Shown: in pieces, positions 8,063-17,197 of the stretch
Layout: every line of letters begins with the position of its first letter
Position numbering within the stretch: the first letter of the stretch is position 1
Origin: Gammaproteobacteria bacterium
Lineage (GTDB): Bacteria; Pseudomonadota; Gammaproteobacteria; Pseudomonadales; JADFDG01
Direction: 5' to 3'
Assembly (NCBI GenBank): GCA_018262975.1
Contig: JADFDG010000001.1
Span: 99,372-163,371 of the forward strand
DNA: 64,000 nt
Made by a program: the position numbers and the translations under genes
Notes under the pieces: model-generated
What the model was told of the DNA's origin: nothing
Seen by the model: the letters and a program-made list of their open reading frames with translations, nothing else
The model's database searches: none

Positions 8063-8560
8063 ATGCGCGCCCCCTACCCATTCCTGGTTCTCGCGATGGC
8101 GCTCGCGCCTTGCGCCATGGCCGAGGTGAGGGAACTCGACGGCGAGGAACTGGTGGATGCCTATGTGCAGGGAATTTCCATCGGGCAGACGGTGACCGAC
8201 AAGCCCTTCGAGAGTGACGACCAGTCGATGCGCGAACGCACCAGCGACCAGCAGAACGTGGTCGGTGCGGTCGGCCCCGAACTGTCCGTCAGCAATGCCC
8301 AGGCTCTCGCCCAGGAACCGCCGGTCGACGAACTGGTTGCGGGCATCCGCGACCCGCAAACGCGGGATCTCGTCGAGGATGCCATCACCCAGACCAGCCT
8401 GAGCACGCGCCTGGACGTGAACCTGGATCGCATCACCGCGGAAACCGGCATCCCGACCACCGCCACCGCCCAGGACTTCAGCGTGTTGCGCGGCACCATC
8501 CTCGAACTGCTGCCCAGCACCACCGGTTACCAGGTGGAGTTCCTGAAGGACCGCTTCTGA
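8063..8560 (+). CDS. putative secreted/periplasmic protein, unknown function
   Basis: A 165-residue protein with a signal peptide (hydrophobic core FLVLAMALAPCAMA, cleavage likely after residue ~20). The mature part is acidic, predicted mostly helical, and rich in Asp, Glu, Thr and Gln, with no family I recognise. GGAG precedes the ATG by 9 nt. The gene stands alone: gpsA is divergent upstream and a bidirectional terminator follows. Confidence 0.7.
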   Translation: MRAPYPFLVLAMALAPCAMAEVRELDGEELVDAYVQGISIGQTVTDKPFESDDQSMRERTSDQQNVVGAVGPELSVSNAQALAQEPPVDELVAGIRDPQTRDLVEDAITQTSLSTRLDVNLDRITAETGIPTTATAQDFSVLRGTILELLPSTTGYQVEFLKDRF

Positions 8561-8601
8561 TCGAAGCCACATTGATTCGCACGAAAGGAAACGCACGAAA
8601 A

Positions 8602-8627
8602 AGGCCGCCCCTCGGGCGGCCTCTTTC
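8602..8627. terminator. bidirectional rho-independent terminator
   Basis: A 9-bp G/C-rich stem (8602-8610 with 8614-8622, 3-nt loop) is followed by CTTTC on the plus strand and flanked by an A-run on the other side. It sits between two convergent genes and can serve both. Confidence 0.8.
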
Positions 8628-8647
8628 ATTCTGCGTCAGGCGCAGCG

Positions 8648-10243
8648 TCAGCGGCTGAAATCGATCGACTCCAGCTGGCGCTCAGGGACGCTGTAATCGA
8701 CCTTGCCGCCGGCAACCAGCGTCTCGACCACCAGGCGATCGCGATTCACCCCACGGAAGACACCCACGGTGGTCTTGCCATCCTTCGCGACGACCTTCAC
8801 CGACTTGTTGAGGAAGCGCGTCAGGTCGAGACCGCCCGGGGTGATGACCGGACCGCCGGGTTCGGCGTCCGCCGTCCGCGACGTGCCCGCGCTGCGCACC
8901 GCGACGCCGGCGATGCGGATCACTTCGCCACTGTTGAGCCGCAACGATGCCAGCTCACCGTCCGCGACGAGGAACTCGACGGTGCCGCCGGGCTTCATGG
9001 CCTCGACGACCAGGCGACCCTTGCGCATGCCACGCAGCACACCCTGCTCGCGACGGCCATCGACGAACTGCAGGGCCGCACCGCTGCCGGCCAGGCTGCC
9101 GAGGTCGGCGAAGGCAAGCGTGCGTTCGGGCGCGGCTGCCGCCGCCGGGGCCTTGCGGGCATCCTTCTGCGCCACCAACCGGGTGAGCCCCTCGGGCGGC
9201 AGCACGTTGTAGACGGGCTTGTAGCCAGCGGCTTCCGTGGCAGCCGCCGACTCCGGCATCAGTACGTTCCAGCCGAATTCATTGCGCGCCAGTTTCACCA
9301 CGTGCTGGCCGATGCGGCCATCCTTGAGGCGAACAGCGGCCTGCATGCCGCCACGACCGTCAAGCGCGTCCATCACCACGCCGCTGAAATCGATACTGTC
9401 GATATCCGACTCGCCGTACTGCGAACGCAGGTAATCCTCGGCCACGTAGCGCAGCGTGTCCTCGTGGTCGAAATGACGATCGACCTCGTCGCCACGGTAG
9501 CGCAGGTGACTGGTAATCACGTCGACGTCACCGGACGCATAGCTTTCCCATCGGTCCGGCAGGACGATCTGGACATAACCCGTCAGGCGATTGCGGGCAC
9601 CAGGCGCAAGATCGATTTCCATGCGATAGCCACGGCGGATGATGTCCGTCTGCGGTTGTCCCTGCCCGTCACGCCAGGAAACGTGCACTTCCGGCGCATC
9701 GGACTGCTGCGGCGAGACTGCCCGCTTGAGCCGCTCGCCGGGCATCGCCTCATCGCCGAAGACGACGGCAATCTCGCGCTCCGGGAAGAAGCCGCCACCC
9801 TGGCGCATGCGCAGCACCCCGTCGATGAGGTCGACACGGTCGGGAACGAAGCCCTCGCCGTGGATGCGCCCCTGCAGGCGGGTACCCGGGCCCTGGCGCA
9901 CCAGCAACTTAAGGGCCCGCTCGGAATCGACGAAGCCGCTGCTCTGCCCGGCCATGACACCGGACTCCACGCTGCCATGGCCCGCCTCGAGCAGACCGTC
10001 GGGCTGCGTCGACTGGAAGAACAGCATGAGCAGGCCCGACACGGCCATGACCAGGCCGGCGGCCTGGACCAGCGCGGCCACCCACAAGTCTTCCCAGTGC
10101 CGCCGGTAGTACAACAACACCACCACGGGCATGAAGACCGACCCGGCCACCCAGCGTGGATCGTGGCGCGCGGCGTGCGCCATGTACATCGCGGCCCCGC
10201 TGATGAACATCGCGAGGCCGACCAGCAACAGGAACGTGCTCAT
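8648..10243 (-). CDS. membrane protein with duplicated LSm/SH3-like C-terminal repeats
   Basis: A 531-residue protein of unknown function. Three hydrophobic segments fill the first ~95 residues (MSTFLLLVGLAMFISG, a second around FMPVVVLLYY, a third at VAALVQAAGLVMAVSGLLML). A long soluble region follows. The last ~150 residues contain two similar units, each with the pattern G-V-(L/F)-R-G, then RLVVE, then GG-V and ES/AS, typical of small SH3-like barrels. It is the third gene of an operon with two hotdog thioesterases; its ATG overlaps the preceding stop by 4 nt and follows AAGGAG. A binding or regulatory role at the inner membrane is only a guess. Confidence 0.75.
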   Translation of the reverse strand: MSTFLLLVGLAMFISGAAMYMAHAARHDPRWVAGSVFMPVVVLLYYRRHWEDLWVAALVQAAGLVMAVSGLLMLFFQSTQPDGLLEAGHGSVESGVMAGQSSGFVDSERALKLLVRQGPGTRLQGRIHGEGFVPDRVDLIDGVLRMRQGGGFFPEREIAVVFGDEAMPGERLKRAVSPQQSDAPEVHVSWRDGQGQPQTDIIRRGYRMEIDLAPGARNRLTGYVQIVLPDRWESYASGDVDVITSHLRYRGDEVDRHFDHEDTLRYVAEDYLRSQYGESDIDSIDFSGVVMDALDGRGGMQAAVRLKDGRIGQHVVKLARNEFGWNVLMPESAAATEAAGYKPVYNVLPPEGLTRLVAQKDARKAPAAAAAPERTLAFADLGSLAGSGAALQFVDGRREQGVLRGMRKGRLVVEAMKPGGTVEFLVADGELASLRLNSGEVIRIAGVAVRSAGTSRTADAEPGGPVITPGGLDLTRFLNKSVKVVAKDGKTTVGVFRGVNRDRLVVETLVAGGKVDYSVPERQLESIDFSR

Positions 10244-10725
10244 CCTCTGGCTCCTTCCACGGTGGCAGGCGCGTCCGGATCGGCCAGCAGGAAATGGGCG
10301 CGCGCGTGCGCGATCGGTTCGTCCCGGTTTTCCTGCCAGCAGCTGATCATCACGTTGGCGACGCGTCGCCCCTGCCGGGTTACGGTACACGACGCATGGC
10401 AGTCACGGTAGTGACCGGCCCGCAGGTAATCAATGGACAGGTCGATGGTCTTGGGCATGCGCGGCGTGCCCATCGTGGCCAGCAGGTGGACGATGGCGGC
10501 GTGCTCCATGAAGCCGCCGATCGCCCCGCCGTGCAGGGCCGGCAGGGTCGGGTTGCCGATGTTGTCCTGGCGCGCCGGCAGCACGAACAGCAGGCTGCCA
10601 TCCGCCTCGCGCTGGCAGCGCACGCCCAGGAAGTGCGCATACGGGATGGCTTCGACCAACGGATCGAAGTTGTCCTCCGCGCGGCAGCGAGTGATGAGGT
10701 CAACGAGGCGGGCAGTCGTGCTCAT
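10240..10725 (-). CDS. PaaI-type hotdog thioesterase
   Basis: A 161-residue hotdog-fold protein of the PaaI/acyl-CoA thioesterase class. The signature LHGGAIGGFMEHAA holds the catalytic-helix start, preceded by NPTLPA and followed by the IDLSIDYLRAG strand pair. Such enzymes hydrolyse acyl-CoA esters, often as homotetramers. It overlaps the upstream thioesterase and the downstream membrane-protein gene by 4 nt each (ATGA), so the three are one operon. Substrate unknown; the nearby terpene-degradation locus makes acyl-CoA housekeeping plausible. Confidence 0.85.
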   Translation of the reverse strand: MSTTARLVDLITRCRAEDNFDPLVEAIPYAHFLGVRCQREADGSLLFVLPARQDNIGNPTLPALHGGAIGGFMEHAAIVHLLATMGTPRMPKTIDLSIDYLRAGHYRDCHASCTVTRQGRRVANVMISCWQENRDEPIAHARAHFLLADPDAPATVEGARG

Positions 10726-11192
10726 CGGTTCTTGACCATGCTCTTGTTCAGGCCGAGGCGCATGTAGGTGGCGGTGTAGGTCGAGACCGGGTCCGCGCGG
10801 TCACCCTGGTAGGCGCAGCCGCGCACGAACGCCACATTGGCGGTCAGGCGGTAGCACTCGGCCCAGGCCATGATGTCGATGCCCGGTTCCGGGCGGCGCA
10901 GGTGATCGATGCGCAGGTCCAGCGTCGGCGTGATGTCGTAGTCGGGAAACAGGCGGCAGGCCACCGCCAGGCCGCCGGTCTGGTCGAGCAGCGCGAGGAT
11001 CGGCCCGCCATGCACGACGCCCGCCCACGGGTTGCCGACCAGGCGCTCGCTGTGGACCATGCGCACGGTGACGCCGTCGCGGCTGGACGTTTCCTCGAGC
11101 TTCATGCCGAGCTCGATGCTGTGGCGCACGGTGCCGAGGAAGCGCTCGCACAGGCGGCGCAGGCGGGCCTCGGTCTCTTCGGGTGTACTCAT
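10722..11192 (-). CDS. PaaI-type hotdog thioesterase (second copy)
   Basis: A 156-residue hotdog-fold thioesterase. The motif NPWAGVVHGGPILALLDQTGG carries the conserved HGG turn and a catalytic-type Asp, and TLDLRIDHLRRP is the following strand. It is only distantly similar to the protein encoded next, so this is a pair of divergent paralogues rather than a recent duplication. It is the first gene of a three-gene minus-strand operon. The frame is open upstream, but the ATG at 11192 starts the family homology. Confidence 0.85.
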   Translation of the reverse strand: MSTPEETEARLRRLCERFLGTVRHSIELGMKLEETSSRDGVTVRMVHSERLVGNPWAGVVHGGPILALLDQTGGLAVACRLFPDYDITPTLDLRIDHLRRPEPGIDIMAWAECYRLTANVAFVRGCAYQGDRADPVSTYTATYMRLGLNKSMVKNR

Positions 11193-11263
11193 GCTCGGCG
11201 GGGCAACCTGGTGGCCCGCCGGCTGGGCGGGTGGATTCCGGAGGGTCAAGGCGACGTTTCTAT

Positions 11264-11269
11264 TACAAT
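11264..11269 (+). promoter_or_regulatory. -10 box TACAAT upstream of EamA gene
   Basis: TACAAT lies 30 bp before the transporter ATG and is followed by a G/C-rich stretch like the other -10 boxes of the window. The -35 is not recognisable. Confidence 0.4.
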
Positions 11270-11299
11270 CGCCGCGCCCCCTGCAAGGTAAGAGTACAC

Positions 11300-12187
11300 A
11301 TGAACGCCACCCGCTCCGGCGCGCGCCACGACCTGCGGCGCGGCGTGACCTACGCGCTGCTGACGAGCCTGGTCGGTTCCACCGCCGCAGCCGCCGCCAA
11401 GTTCCTCGGTGGCCGGGTGTCGCCATACGTGATCGTGTTCACCCAGTACCTGATCGGCGTGGTCATCCTGCTGCCATGGCTGTTGCGCAATGGCACCGGC
11501 GCGCTGCGCACCGGGCGCTTCGCGCTGCATTTCTGGCGCAGCATCGCCGGCTGGATCGGCTTCATGGCGTTCTATGTCGCGCTGGCCAGGGTGCCGCTGG
11601 TGGATGCCGTGCTGCTGCGCGCCGCCGCGCCGATCTGGGTGCCGGCCATCCTGTTCTTCTGGCTGGGCGTGCGCCTGCCGTGGGCCCGCTGGGCGGCCAT
11701 CGGCATGGGCATGGCCGGCGTGGTGGTGATTCTCCGGCCGGAAGCACAGGGCGTGAGCCCCTGGCACCTGGTGGGCATGCTGGCGGGCATCGGGCTGGCG
11801 GCCTCCATGGCCACCACGCGCCGGCTGGCCGCCAGCGAATCCGCGCACGCGATCATCTTCTATTACTTCGCCATCGCCGGCATTGCCACCCTGCCCTTTG
11901 CGCTTGCCACCTGGCAGACACCGTCGCTGCACGACGCGCTGCTGCTGGGATTCATCGGCGTGTCGATCTACGTGACCATGGCGCTCTATACCGCCGCCTA
12001 CACCTACGCCAAGGCCAGCGTGATCTCGCCGCTGAATTTCCTCAACGTGGCCTTCGCCGGCCTGCTCGGCGTGGTGTTCTGGGGCGAAGTACCCGACTGG
12101 CTGACCTTCACCGGCATCGCGCTGGTGGTGGCCGGCGGCATCTTTGCGATCTGGCTGGAGTCGCGCGGCACCACTGCCGAGGAATGA
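11300..12187 (+). CDS. EamA/DMT-family transporter
   Basis: A 295-residue inner-membrane protein with ten predicted hydrophobic helices in two EamA repeats, typical of drug/metabolite transporters. The first repeat contains FWRSIAGWIGFMAFYVALARVPL and ends with VVVILRP. The second contains ASVISPLNFLNVAFAGLLGVVFWGE and ends in a short charged tail. The reading frame is open upstream, but the ATG at 11300 follows a -10-like box and begins the homology. Substrate is not predictable. Confidence 0.85.
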   Translation: MNATRSGARHDLRRGVTYALLTSLVGSTAAAAAKFLGGRVSPYVIVFTQYLIGVVILLPWLLRNGTGALRTGRFALHFWRSIAGWIGFMAFYVALARVPLVDAVLLRAAAPIWVPAILFFWLGVRLPWARWAAIGMGMAGVVVILRPEAQGVSPWHLVGMLAGIGLAASMATTRRLAASESAHAIIFYYFAIAGIATLPFALATWQTPSLHDALLLGFIGVSIYVTMALYTAAYTYAKASVISPLNFLNVAFAGLLGVVFWGEVPDWLTFTGIALVVAGGIFAIWLESRGTTAEE

Positions 12188-12220
12188 ACGCCGCGGCAGT
12201 GGCCATCGCCGTCGCCGGCA

Positions 12221-13753
12221 TCAGGCGAGACGGAAGATGTTCCTGCCGTTCTCGTGGCTGACCACGCCGGCACGGCCGACGCCTTCGGCGCGCATCAGGG
12301 CGTCCAGCGTCGCGGCTTCAGCCGGCGTGTGGGCAAGGAAGCGCGTGCCGTCCTGCAGGCGACCGATCACGATGCCCTGCTGCGGCCCTGCCGGCCCGTG
12401 TGTCACGGTGTAGGTCTCGATGGTGGCGGCGCCGGAAGGTGTTTCGGTGAACGCCGGCTTCGGCATTGCATCCAGTTCGCGCTGGTAGGTGTCGGGGACG
12501 ACCCGCTGCCACTGTGCGTGGCGCGGCTCGGTGGAATAGACGCCCACCGCGTGCTTGGTGACGTGCCAACCGTTGGCGTTGACCAGCCCGTGCGCGCCCG
12601 GCGCGGCGCGCAGGCGGTGCATCATCTCGGCGATCGAGTGCATCACGTAGTTGTTGCCCGGCCCGCCGAAATACGGCAACCCGCCGGTGAGCGTGAGGCC
12701 GCGTGGATCGTCCAGCGCAATGCCGAACTCCGCGCAGGCGATCTGCACCGCCGACGGGAAGCACGAGTAGATGTCGAAATGGCGCATGTCGCCGATGCCG
12801 AGCCCCGCCATGCGCAGGGCTTCCTCGCCGCAACGGCGCATGGCCGGCGACGTGGTGTAGTCGCGGCGCTCGCTGACGTGCCAGTGATCGGCCGCCTGTG
12901 CGCAGCCGTTGAGGAACACCCAGCGCGAGCGGTCGATGCCCAGCCGGCGGGCGGTGCCGGCGGACATCATCAGCACGGCCGCGGCCATGTCCACCTGGAT
13001 CACGGCGTTCATGTACTTGGTGTAGGGGAAGCCGATCATGCGGTTCTGCGGCGACACCGTGGCGATCTCCGCAGCGCTGCGCGCCACCGGGAACCACGCG
13101 TGCGGATTCTTCGCTGCCACCTGGCTGAACGGCGCGAACAGTTCGCCGAGGAATTGCTGGTGGTCGGCGATGGAGCGGCCTGCCTTGGCGCGCAGTGCAT
13201 TCTCGAACAGCGGGTAGGTGTTGATCGGCAGGAAGAAGCCGTACTGCTTCTCGTGGTCGTTGCAGCCGGGCTTCATGGTGCCGATGTCCAGCGGGTCGCC
13301 GGCGGCCTTGCCGTTCCAGTCGATCTTCACCCCGGCCTTCACCGCCGCCATGAGGGTGGCGAGGTTTTCCGAGCCGGCCAGCAGCACGATGTCGCTCTCG
13401 CCCTGCGCGATGCGCGCGGCCATCTCGTTGACCAGCATCTGCGGCGTATCGCCGCCGGCGCCGCAGTAGTAGCCGGCGCGCGGGCGCGCACCCAGCGCGG
13501 CAGCGACGTCGGCCGGCAGGTTGCCGTAGCGACCGAAACCGAAATTGCCCACCTCGGTGGAATCGATGGCCAGCCGGGTGTTGGCGATGGTATCGACCTG
13601 CGCCAGCTGCGCCTCGTCGATGCCGGCATCGCGGGCGGCGCGCCGCGCCACCTCGACGATCATCGCCAGCGGCGTCGGCGCTTCGGCCGGCGGCAATTTG
13701 CTGGTCATCTGGCCGGCACCGACCAGCACCGGCATGTTGTCGGCGATATTCAT
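12221..13753 (-). CDS. thiolase-like acetyl-CoA acetyltransferase, atuR operon partner
   Basis: A 510-residue protein of the thiolase superfamily, in the longer SCP-x/acetyl-CoA acetyltransferase-like branch. Recognisable parts are the N-terminal PVLVGAGQM strand, GFGRYGNLPADVAAALGARP, the CGAGGDTPQML segment where thiolases place the nucleophile elbow, DIYSCFPSAVQIA, and GGLPYFGGPGNN in place of the usual GGxxxxGHPxG. These departures make the exact reaction uncertain. It starts 2 bp after the atuR stop, so it is co-transcribed with the repressor. A 3-oxoacyl-CoA thiolase step in acyclic terpene breakdown is inferred from position. Confidence 0.8.
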   Translation of the reverse strand: MNIADNMPVLVGAGQMTSKLPPAEAPTPLAMIVEVARRAARDAGIDEAQLAQVDTIANTRLAIDSTEVGNFGFGRYGNLPADVAAALGARPRAGYYCGAGGDTPQMLVNEMAARIAQGESDIVLLAGSENLATLMAAVKAGVKIDWNGKAAGDPLDIGTMKPGCNDHEKQYGFFLPINTYPLFENALRAKAGRSIADHQQFLGELFAPFSQVAAKNPHAWFPVARSAAEIATVSPQNRMIGFPYTKYMNAVIQVDMAAAVLMMSAGTARRLGIDRSRWVFLNGCAQAADHWHVSERRDYTTSPAMRRCGEEALRMAGLGIGDMRHFDIYSCFPSAVQIACAEFGIALDDPRGLTLTGGLPYFGGPGNNYVMHSIAEMMHRLRAAPGAHGLVNANGWHVTKHAVGVYSTEPRHAQWQRVVPDTYQRELDAMPKPAFTETPSGAATIETYTVTHGPAGPQQGIVIGRLQDGTRFLAHTPAEAATLDALMRAEGVGRAGVVSHENGRNIFRLA

Positions 13754-13755
13754 AC

Positions 13756-14376
13756 TCAGCACTCCTTCGAAGGCCGGATGGCCATGCCCAGCACGGTGTC
13801 CACCAGTTGCGCGATCGACATCGGGCCCTGCGGGTCGTACCAGGTATTGCTCCAGCTGATGGCGCCGGTCAGCAGGCGGCGCAGCACGAACGGCTCGACG
13901 TCGATGAGTCCTTCCTTGCGCGCGGCCGTCAGCACGTCCAGCCATACCTGTTCATAGACGCTGCGCAGGCCCAGCACGTCCTTCTGGTTGGCCGGCGACA
14001 AGGCGGCCCACGAATACACCAGCACCGCCATGGCCTCGCGCGTGTCGCCGATGATGGACTGCAGCTCGCACTCGATCAGCGCGCGCAACTTCGCGCGGGT
14101 GCCCGGTGCCGCCGCGACCGCGTGCTGCAAGCGCTCGGTGTTGAAGCGGATCACGTCGATCATCACCGCCTTGAGGATCTCTTCCTTGCTGGCGAAATGA
14201 TGGAACAGGCTGCCGGACTGGATGCCGACGCGCGCGGCGATATCGCGTACCGTGGTGCGCTCGTAGCCCTGCTCGCGGAACAGGCTGGCGGCCGCGGACA
14301 GCACCTTGCCGCGCGGGGAGTCCTCGATACCGTTGACCTGCAGGGTCTTGCGGCGGGAACGGGCGGTGGCGGTCAT
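13756..14376 (-). CDS. atuR: TetR-family repressor of the acyclic terpene cluster
   Basis: A 206-residue TetR-type regulator. The N-terminal helix-turn-helix (residues ~25-70) reads FREQGYERTTVRDIAARVGIQSGSLFHHFASKEE, split here by family convention into the first helix and the recognition helix. The C-terminal ligand domain is helical. It is divergent from atuA, the arrangement in Pseudomonas aeruginosa, where AtuR represses the atu genes. A palindromic operator candidate lies 49 bp upstream of its ATG. The name atuR rests on context and orientation, not on sequence alone. Confidence 0.85.
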   Translation of the reverse strand: MTATARSRRKTLQVNGIEDSPRGKVLSAAASLFREQGYERTTVRDIAARVGIQSGSLFHHFASKEEILKAVMIDVIRFNTERLQHAVAAAPGTRAKLRALIECELQSIIGDTREAMAVLVYSWAALSPANQKDVLGLRSVYEQVWLDVLTAARKEGLIDVEPFVLRRLLTGAISWSNTWYDPQGPMSIAQLVDTVLGMAIRPSKEC

Positions 14377-14417
14377 GGCACGGCGGTCCTCGCTGGGTGA
14401 ATGGCCGGCCCGGACAA

Positions 14418-14447
14418 TTGCCAGACCAAGCGCTTGCTTGGTAGTGT
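14418..14447 (+). promoter_or_regulatory. candidate atuA promoter overlapped by operator
   Basis: A -35-like TTGCCA (14418-14423) and a weak -10 TAGTGT (14442-14447) at 18-bp spacing bracket the palindrome at 14425-14442. That layout would let a bound repressor block RNA polymerase. The hexamers are weak, so this is tentative. Confidence 0.4.
14425..14442. promoter_or_regulatory. palindromic operator candidate for AtuR
   Basis: ACCAAGC and GCTTGGT form perfect 7-bp arms around a 4-nt GCTT centre. It is the only strong palindrome between the divergent atuR and atuA genes, and its size suits a TetR-family dimer. Binding by AtuR is inferred from position. Confidence 0.65.
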
Positions 14448-14507
14448 ACGGGGGCATCCCGGGGCCTGACCAGCCCTCCCCCCTTCCCGACAGGAGCAGG
14501 TTACGCC

Positions 14508-16304
14508 ATGACATCCGGCAACAGGACCCTCCGCATCGGCTGTGCCGCCGCCTTCTGGGGCGACACCAACGCCGCCGCCTTCCAGCTGGTGCGCCACGCC
14601 GAACTCGACTACCTGGTGTTCGACTACCTCGCCGAGGTGACCATGTCGATCATGGCCGGCGCGCGCATGAAGGACCCCACCGCCGGCTACGCGCACGACT
14701 TCGTCACCGAGGTCATGGCGCCGCTGGCAAAGGACATCGCCGCGAAGAAGATCAAGGTGATTGCCAACGCCGGCGGCGTGAACCCGCAATCCTGCCGCGA
14801 CGCCCTGCAGAAGGCGTTCGCCGCCGCCGGCGTCGAGCTGAAGATCGCGCTGGTCACCGGTGACGACCTGCAACCGCGTCGCGCCGAACTGCCGGCCGAC
14901 ATCGTCGAGATGGAAACCGGCAAGCCCCTGCCGGGCTTCACCGTGAGCATGAACGCCTACCTGGGCGCCCGGCCGATCGCCGACGCGCTGGCGCGCGGCG
15001 CCGACGTGGTGGTGACCGGCCGCGTGGCGGACAGCGCCATGGTGCTGGCACCGATGATGCACGAGTTCGGCTGGGCGCTGACCGACTACGACAAGCTCGC
15101 CCAGGGCTCGCTGGCCGGCCACGTGATCGAGTGTGGCGCGCAATGCACGGGCGGCAACTTCACCGACTGGGAATCCGTGCCCGGTTACGACGATATGGGT
15201 TTCCCGGTGATCGAATGCGCCGCCGACGGCTCGTTCACCGTTACCAAGCCCGCCGGCACCGGCGGCCTGGTGACGCCGTTCACCGTGGGCGAGCAGATCC
15301 TCTACGAGATCGGCGACCCGCGCGCCTACATGCTGCCGGACGTGGTCTGTGACTTCACGCAGGTGAAACTCGAGCAGACCGGCGAGAACCGCGTGCGCGT
15401 CAGTGGCGCCCGCGGCCTGCCGCCAACCGCCTCCTACAAGTGCAGCGCCACCTTCCCGGACGGCAACCGCATCACCGCGAGTTTCATGATCGGCGGCATC
15501 GACGCGGCGAAAAAGGGCCAGCGCGTGGCCGACGCCATCCTCGCCCGCGTACGCCGGCTGCTGGCCGAGAAGGGCGTGGCGGACTTCCGCGAGGTGAGCG
15601 TGGAAGTCCTCGGCACCGAGGCCACCTACGGCGCCAACGCGCGCGTGCGTGACACGCGCGAGGTAATCGTCAAGATCGCCTGCGTGCACAACGACAAGCA
15701 CGCGCTGCGACTGTTCGCCCGCGAGATCGCCCAGGCCGCCACCGGCATGGCGCCGGGCCTGAGCGGCATCGTCGGCGGACGCCCGAAGGAAAACCCGCGC
15801 ATCCGCCTGTTCTCCTGCCTGGTGCCCAAGTCGCTGGTCAGTGCGCGCGTGGATATCGACGGCGAGATAACCACCAGCGAGGTACCGGTGGCCGGCGGTT
15901 TCTCGCCGGACATGGTGCAGGCGCAGCCCGCCGGCGAGACCCGTGGTGGCGATGCCAGCGTACCGCTCGTAAAGCTGGCCGTGGCGCGTTCCGGCGACAA
16001 GGGCAACCATTCCAACATCGGCGTGATGGCGCGAGAGCCCGAATACCTGCCCTACATCCGCGCGGCGCTCACCGAAGCCGCGGTGGCGCAATACATGCAG
16101 CACGTGCTCGACCCGCAGCGTGGCCGCGTCACGCGCTGGGAACTGCCCGGCCTGAACGCCTTCAACTTCCTGCTCGAGAACGCCCTCGGCGGCGGCGGCA
16201 TCGCCAGCCTGCGCATCGACCCGCAGGGCAAGGCCTTCGCCCAGCAACTGCTCGATTTCCCGGTACCGGTGCCGCGGGCACTGGCCGACAAGCTCGGAGC
16301 CTGA
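14508..16304 (+). CDS. atuA: AtuA-family acyclic terpene utilisation protein
   Basis: A 598-residue member of the AtuA (DUF1446) family, required in Pseudomonas for growth on citronellol and geraniol; its exact reaction is not settled. The family core opens with [16 protein letters not shown] and contains [13 protein letters not shown], the [15 protein letters not shown] segment and [16 protein letters not shown] second, smaller C-terminal region begins around [18 protein letters not shown] and ends near the stop. GGAG lies 11 nt before the ATG. It opens the plus-strand atu operon, 4 nt before atuB. Confidence 0.92.
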   Translation: MTSGNRTLRIGCAAAFWGDTNAAAFQLVRHAELDYLVFDYLAEVTMSIMAGARMKDPTAGYAHDFVTEVMAPLAKDIAAKKIKVIANAGGVNPQSCRDALQKAFAAAGVELKIALVTGDDLQPRRAELPADIVEMETGKPLPGFTVSMNAYLGARPIADALARGADVVVTGRVADSAMVLAPMMHEFGWALTDYDKLAQGSLAGHVIECGAQCTGGNFTDWESVPGYDDMGFPVIECAADGSFTVTKPAGTGGLVTPFTVGEQILYEIGDPRAYMLPDVVCDFTQVKLEQTGENRVRVSGARGLPPTASYKCSATFPDGNRITASFMIGGIDAAKKGQRVADAILARVRRLLAEKGVADFREVSVEVLGTEATYGANARVRDTREVIVKIACVHNDKHALRLFAREIAQAATGMAPGLSGIVGGRPKENPRIRLFSCLVPKSLVSARVDIDGEITTSEVPVAGGFSPDMVQAQPAGETRGGDASVPLVKLAVARSGDKGNHSNIGVMAREPEYLPYIRAALTEAAVAQYMQHVLDPQRGRVTRWELPGLNAFNFLLENALGGGGIASLRIDPQGKAFAQQLLDFPVPVPRALADKLGA

Positions 16305-16307
16305 CCC

Positions 16308-17183
16308 ATGGGATACCGTTCGATACTGCGCCAGGATGCCTTCGCGGGGCGCAACGTGATCGTCACCGGCGGCGGCAGCGGCATCGGCCGCTGCACCGCG
16401 CATGAGCTGGCCTCGCTGGGCGCGCGCGTCTACCTGGTGGGCCGCAAGGAAGAAAAACTGCAGAAGGTGCAGGCGGAAATCCGCGAGGACGGCGGCCTGG
16501 CCGAATACCGCGTGTGCGACATCCGCGAGGAAGACGCGGTGAAGGCGATGGTCGCTTCCATCGTCGCCGAGTGCGGCCAGGTGCATGGACTGGTCAACAA
16601 TGCCGGCGGCCAGTTCCCCTCTCCGCTCGCCGTGATTTCCCAGAAAGGCTGGGAAGCGGTGGTACGCACCAACCTCACCGGCGGCTTCCTGGTGGCGCGC
16701 GAGGTGTTCGTGCAGTCGATGAACCGCACCGGCGGTGCGATCGTGAACATCACCGCCGACTTCTGGGGCGGCATGCCCGGCATGGGCCACTCCGGTGCGG
16801 CACGCGCCGGCATGGACAACTTCACCAGGACGGCCGCCTACGAGTGGGGCCACTGCGGCGTGCGCGTGAATGCCGTGGCGCCCGGCTGGATCATGTCCAG
16901 CGGCATGGACACCTACCCGGACTCCTTCAAGGCAGTGATCAAGAAGCTCAAGGACGCCGTGCCGCTCAAGCGCATGGGCCACGAGGCGGAAGTCTCCGGT
17001 GTGATCTGCTTCCTGCTGTCCGACGCCGCCGCCTTCGTGTCCGGCACCAACGTGCGCATCGACGGCGCGGCCTCGCAGGGCAACGTCGCCGCCTGGGAAC
17101 TGCCCGGCAAGACGCCCTCGCAGGCCTGGCAAGGCTTCCACCGCGAGGTCATCCCCGACGTGTTCAAGACCGACGGCAACTGA
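16308..17183 (+). CDS. atuB: short-chain dehydrogenase AtuB
   Basis: A 291-residue SDR. The nucleotide-binding fingerprint is TGGGSGIG and the NNAGG structural motif is present. The catalytic region reads HSGAARAGMDNFTRTAAYEWG, the form seen in the 2,4-dienoyl-CoA/peroxisomal trans-2-enoyl-CoA reductase branch, and lacks the usual YxxxK tyrosine. This suits action on an acyl-CoA rather than an alcohol. In the Atu pathway AtuB is proposed to act on citronellyl intermediates. It starts 3 nt after atuA and is followed 14 nt later by atuC. Confidence 0.88.
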   Translation: MGYRSILRQDAFAGRNVIVTGGGSGIGRCTAHELASLGARVYLVGRKEEKLQKVQAEIREDGGLAEYRVCDIREEDAVKAMVASIVAECGQVHGLVNNAGGQFPSPLAVISQKGWEAVVRTNLTGGFLVAREVFVQSMNRTGGAIVNITADFWGGMPGMGHSGAARAGMDNFTRTAAYEWGHCGVRVNAVAPGWIMSSGMDTYPDSFKAVIKKLKDAVPLKRMGHEAEVSGVICFLLSDAAAFVSGTNVRIDGAASQGNVAAWELPGKTPSQAWQGFHREVIPDVFKTDGN

Positions 17184-17197
17184 ACGGAAAACCCACC

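Noticed and set aside
14373..17141. Very long minus-strand open frame antisense to atuA-atuB
   Set aside because: A GC-rich shadow of real genes: no family similarity, and the plus strand encodes intact AtuA and AtuB.
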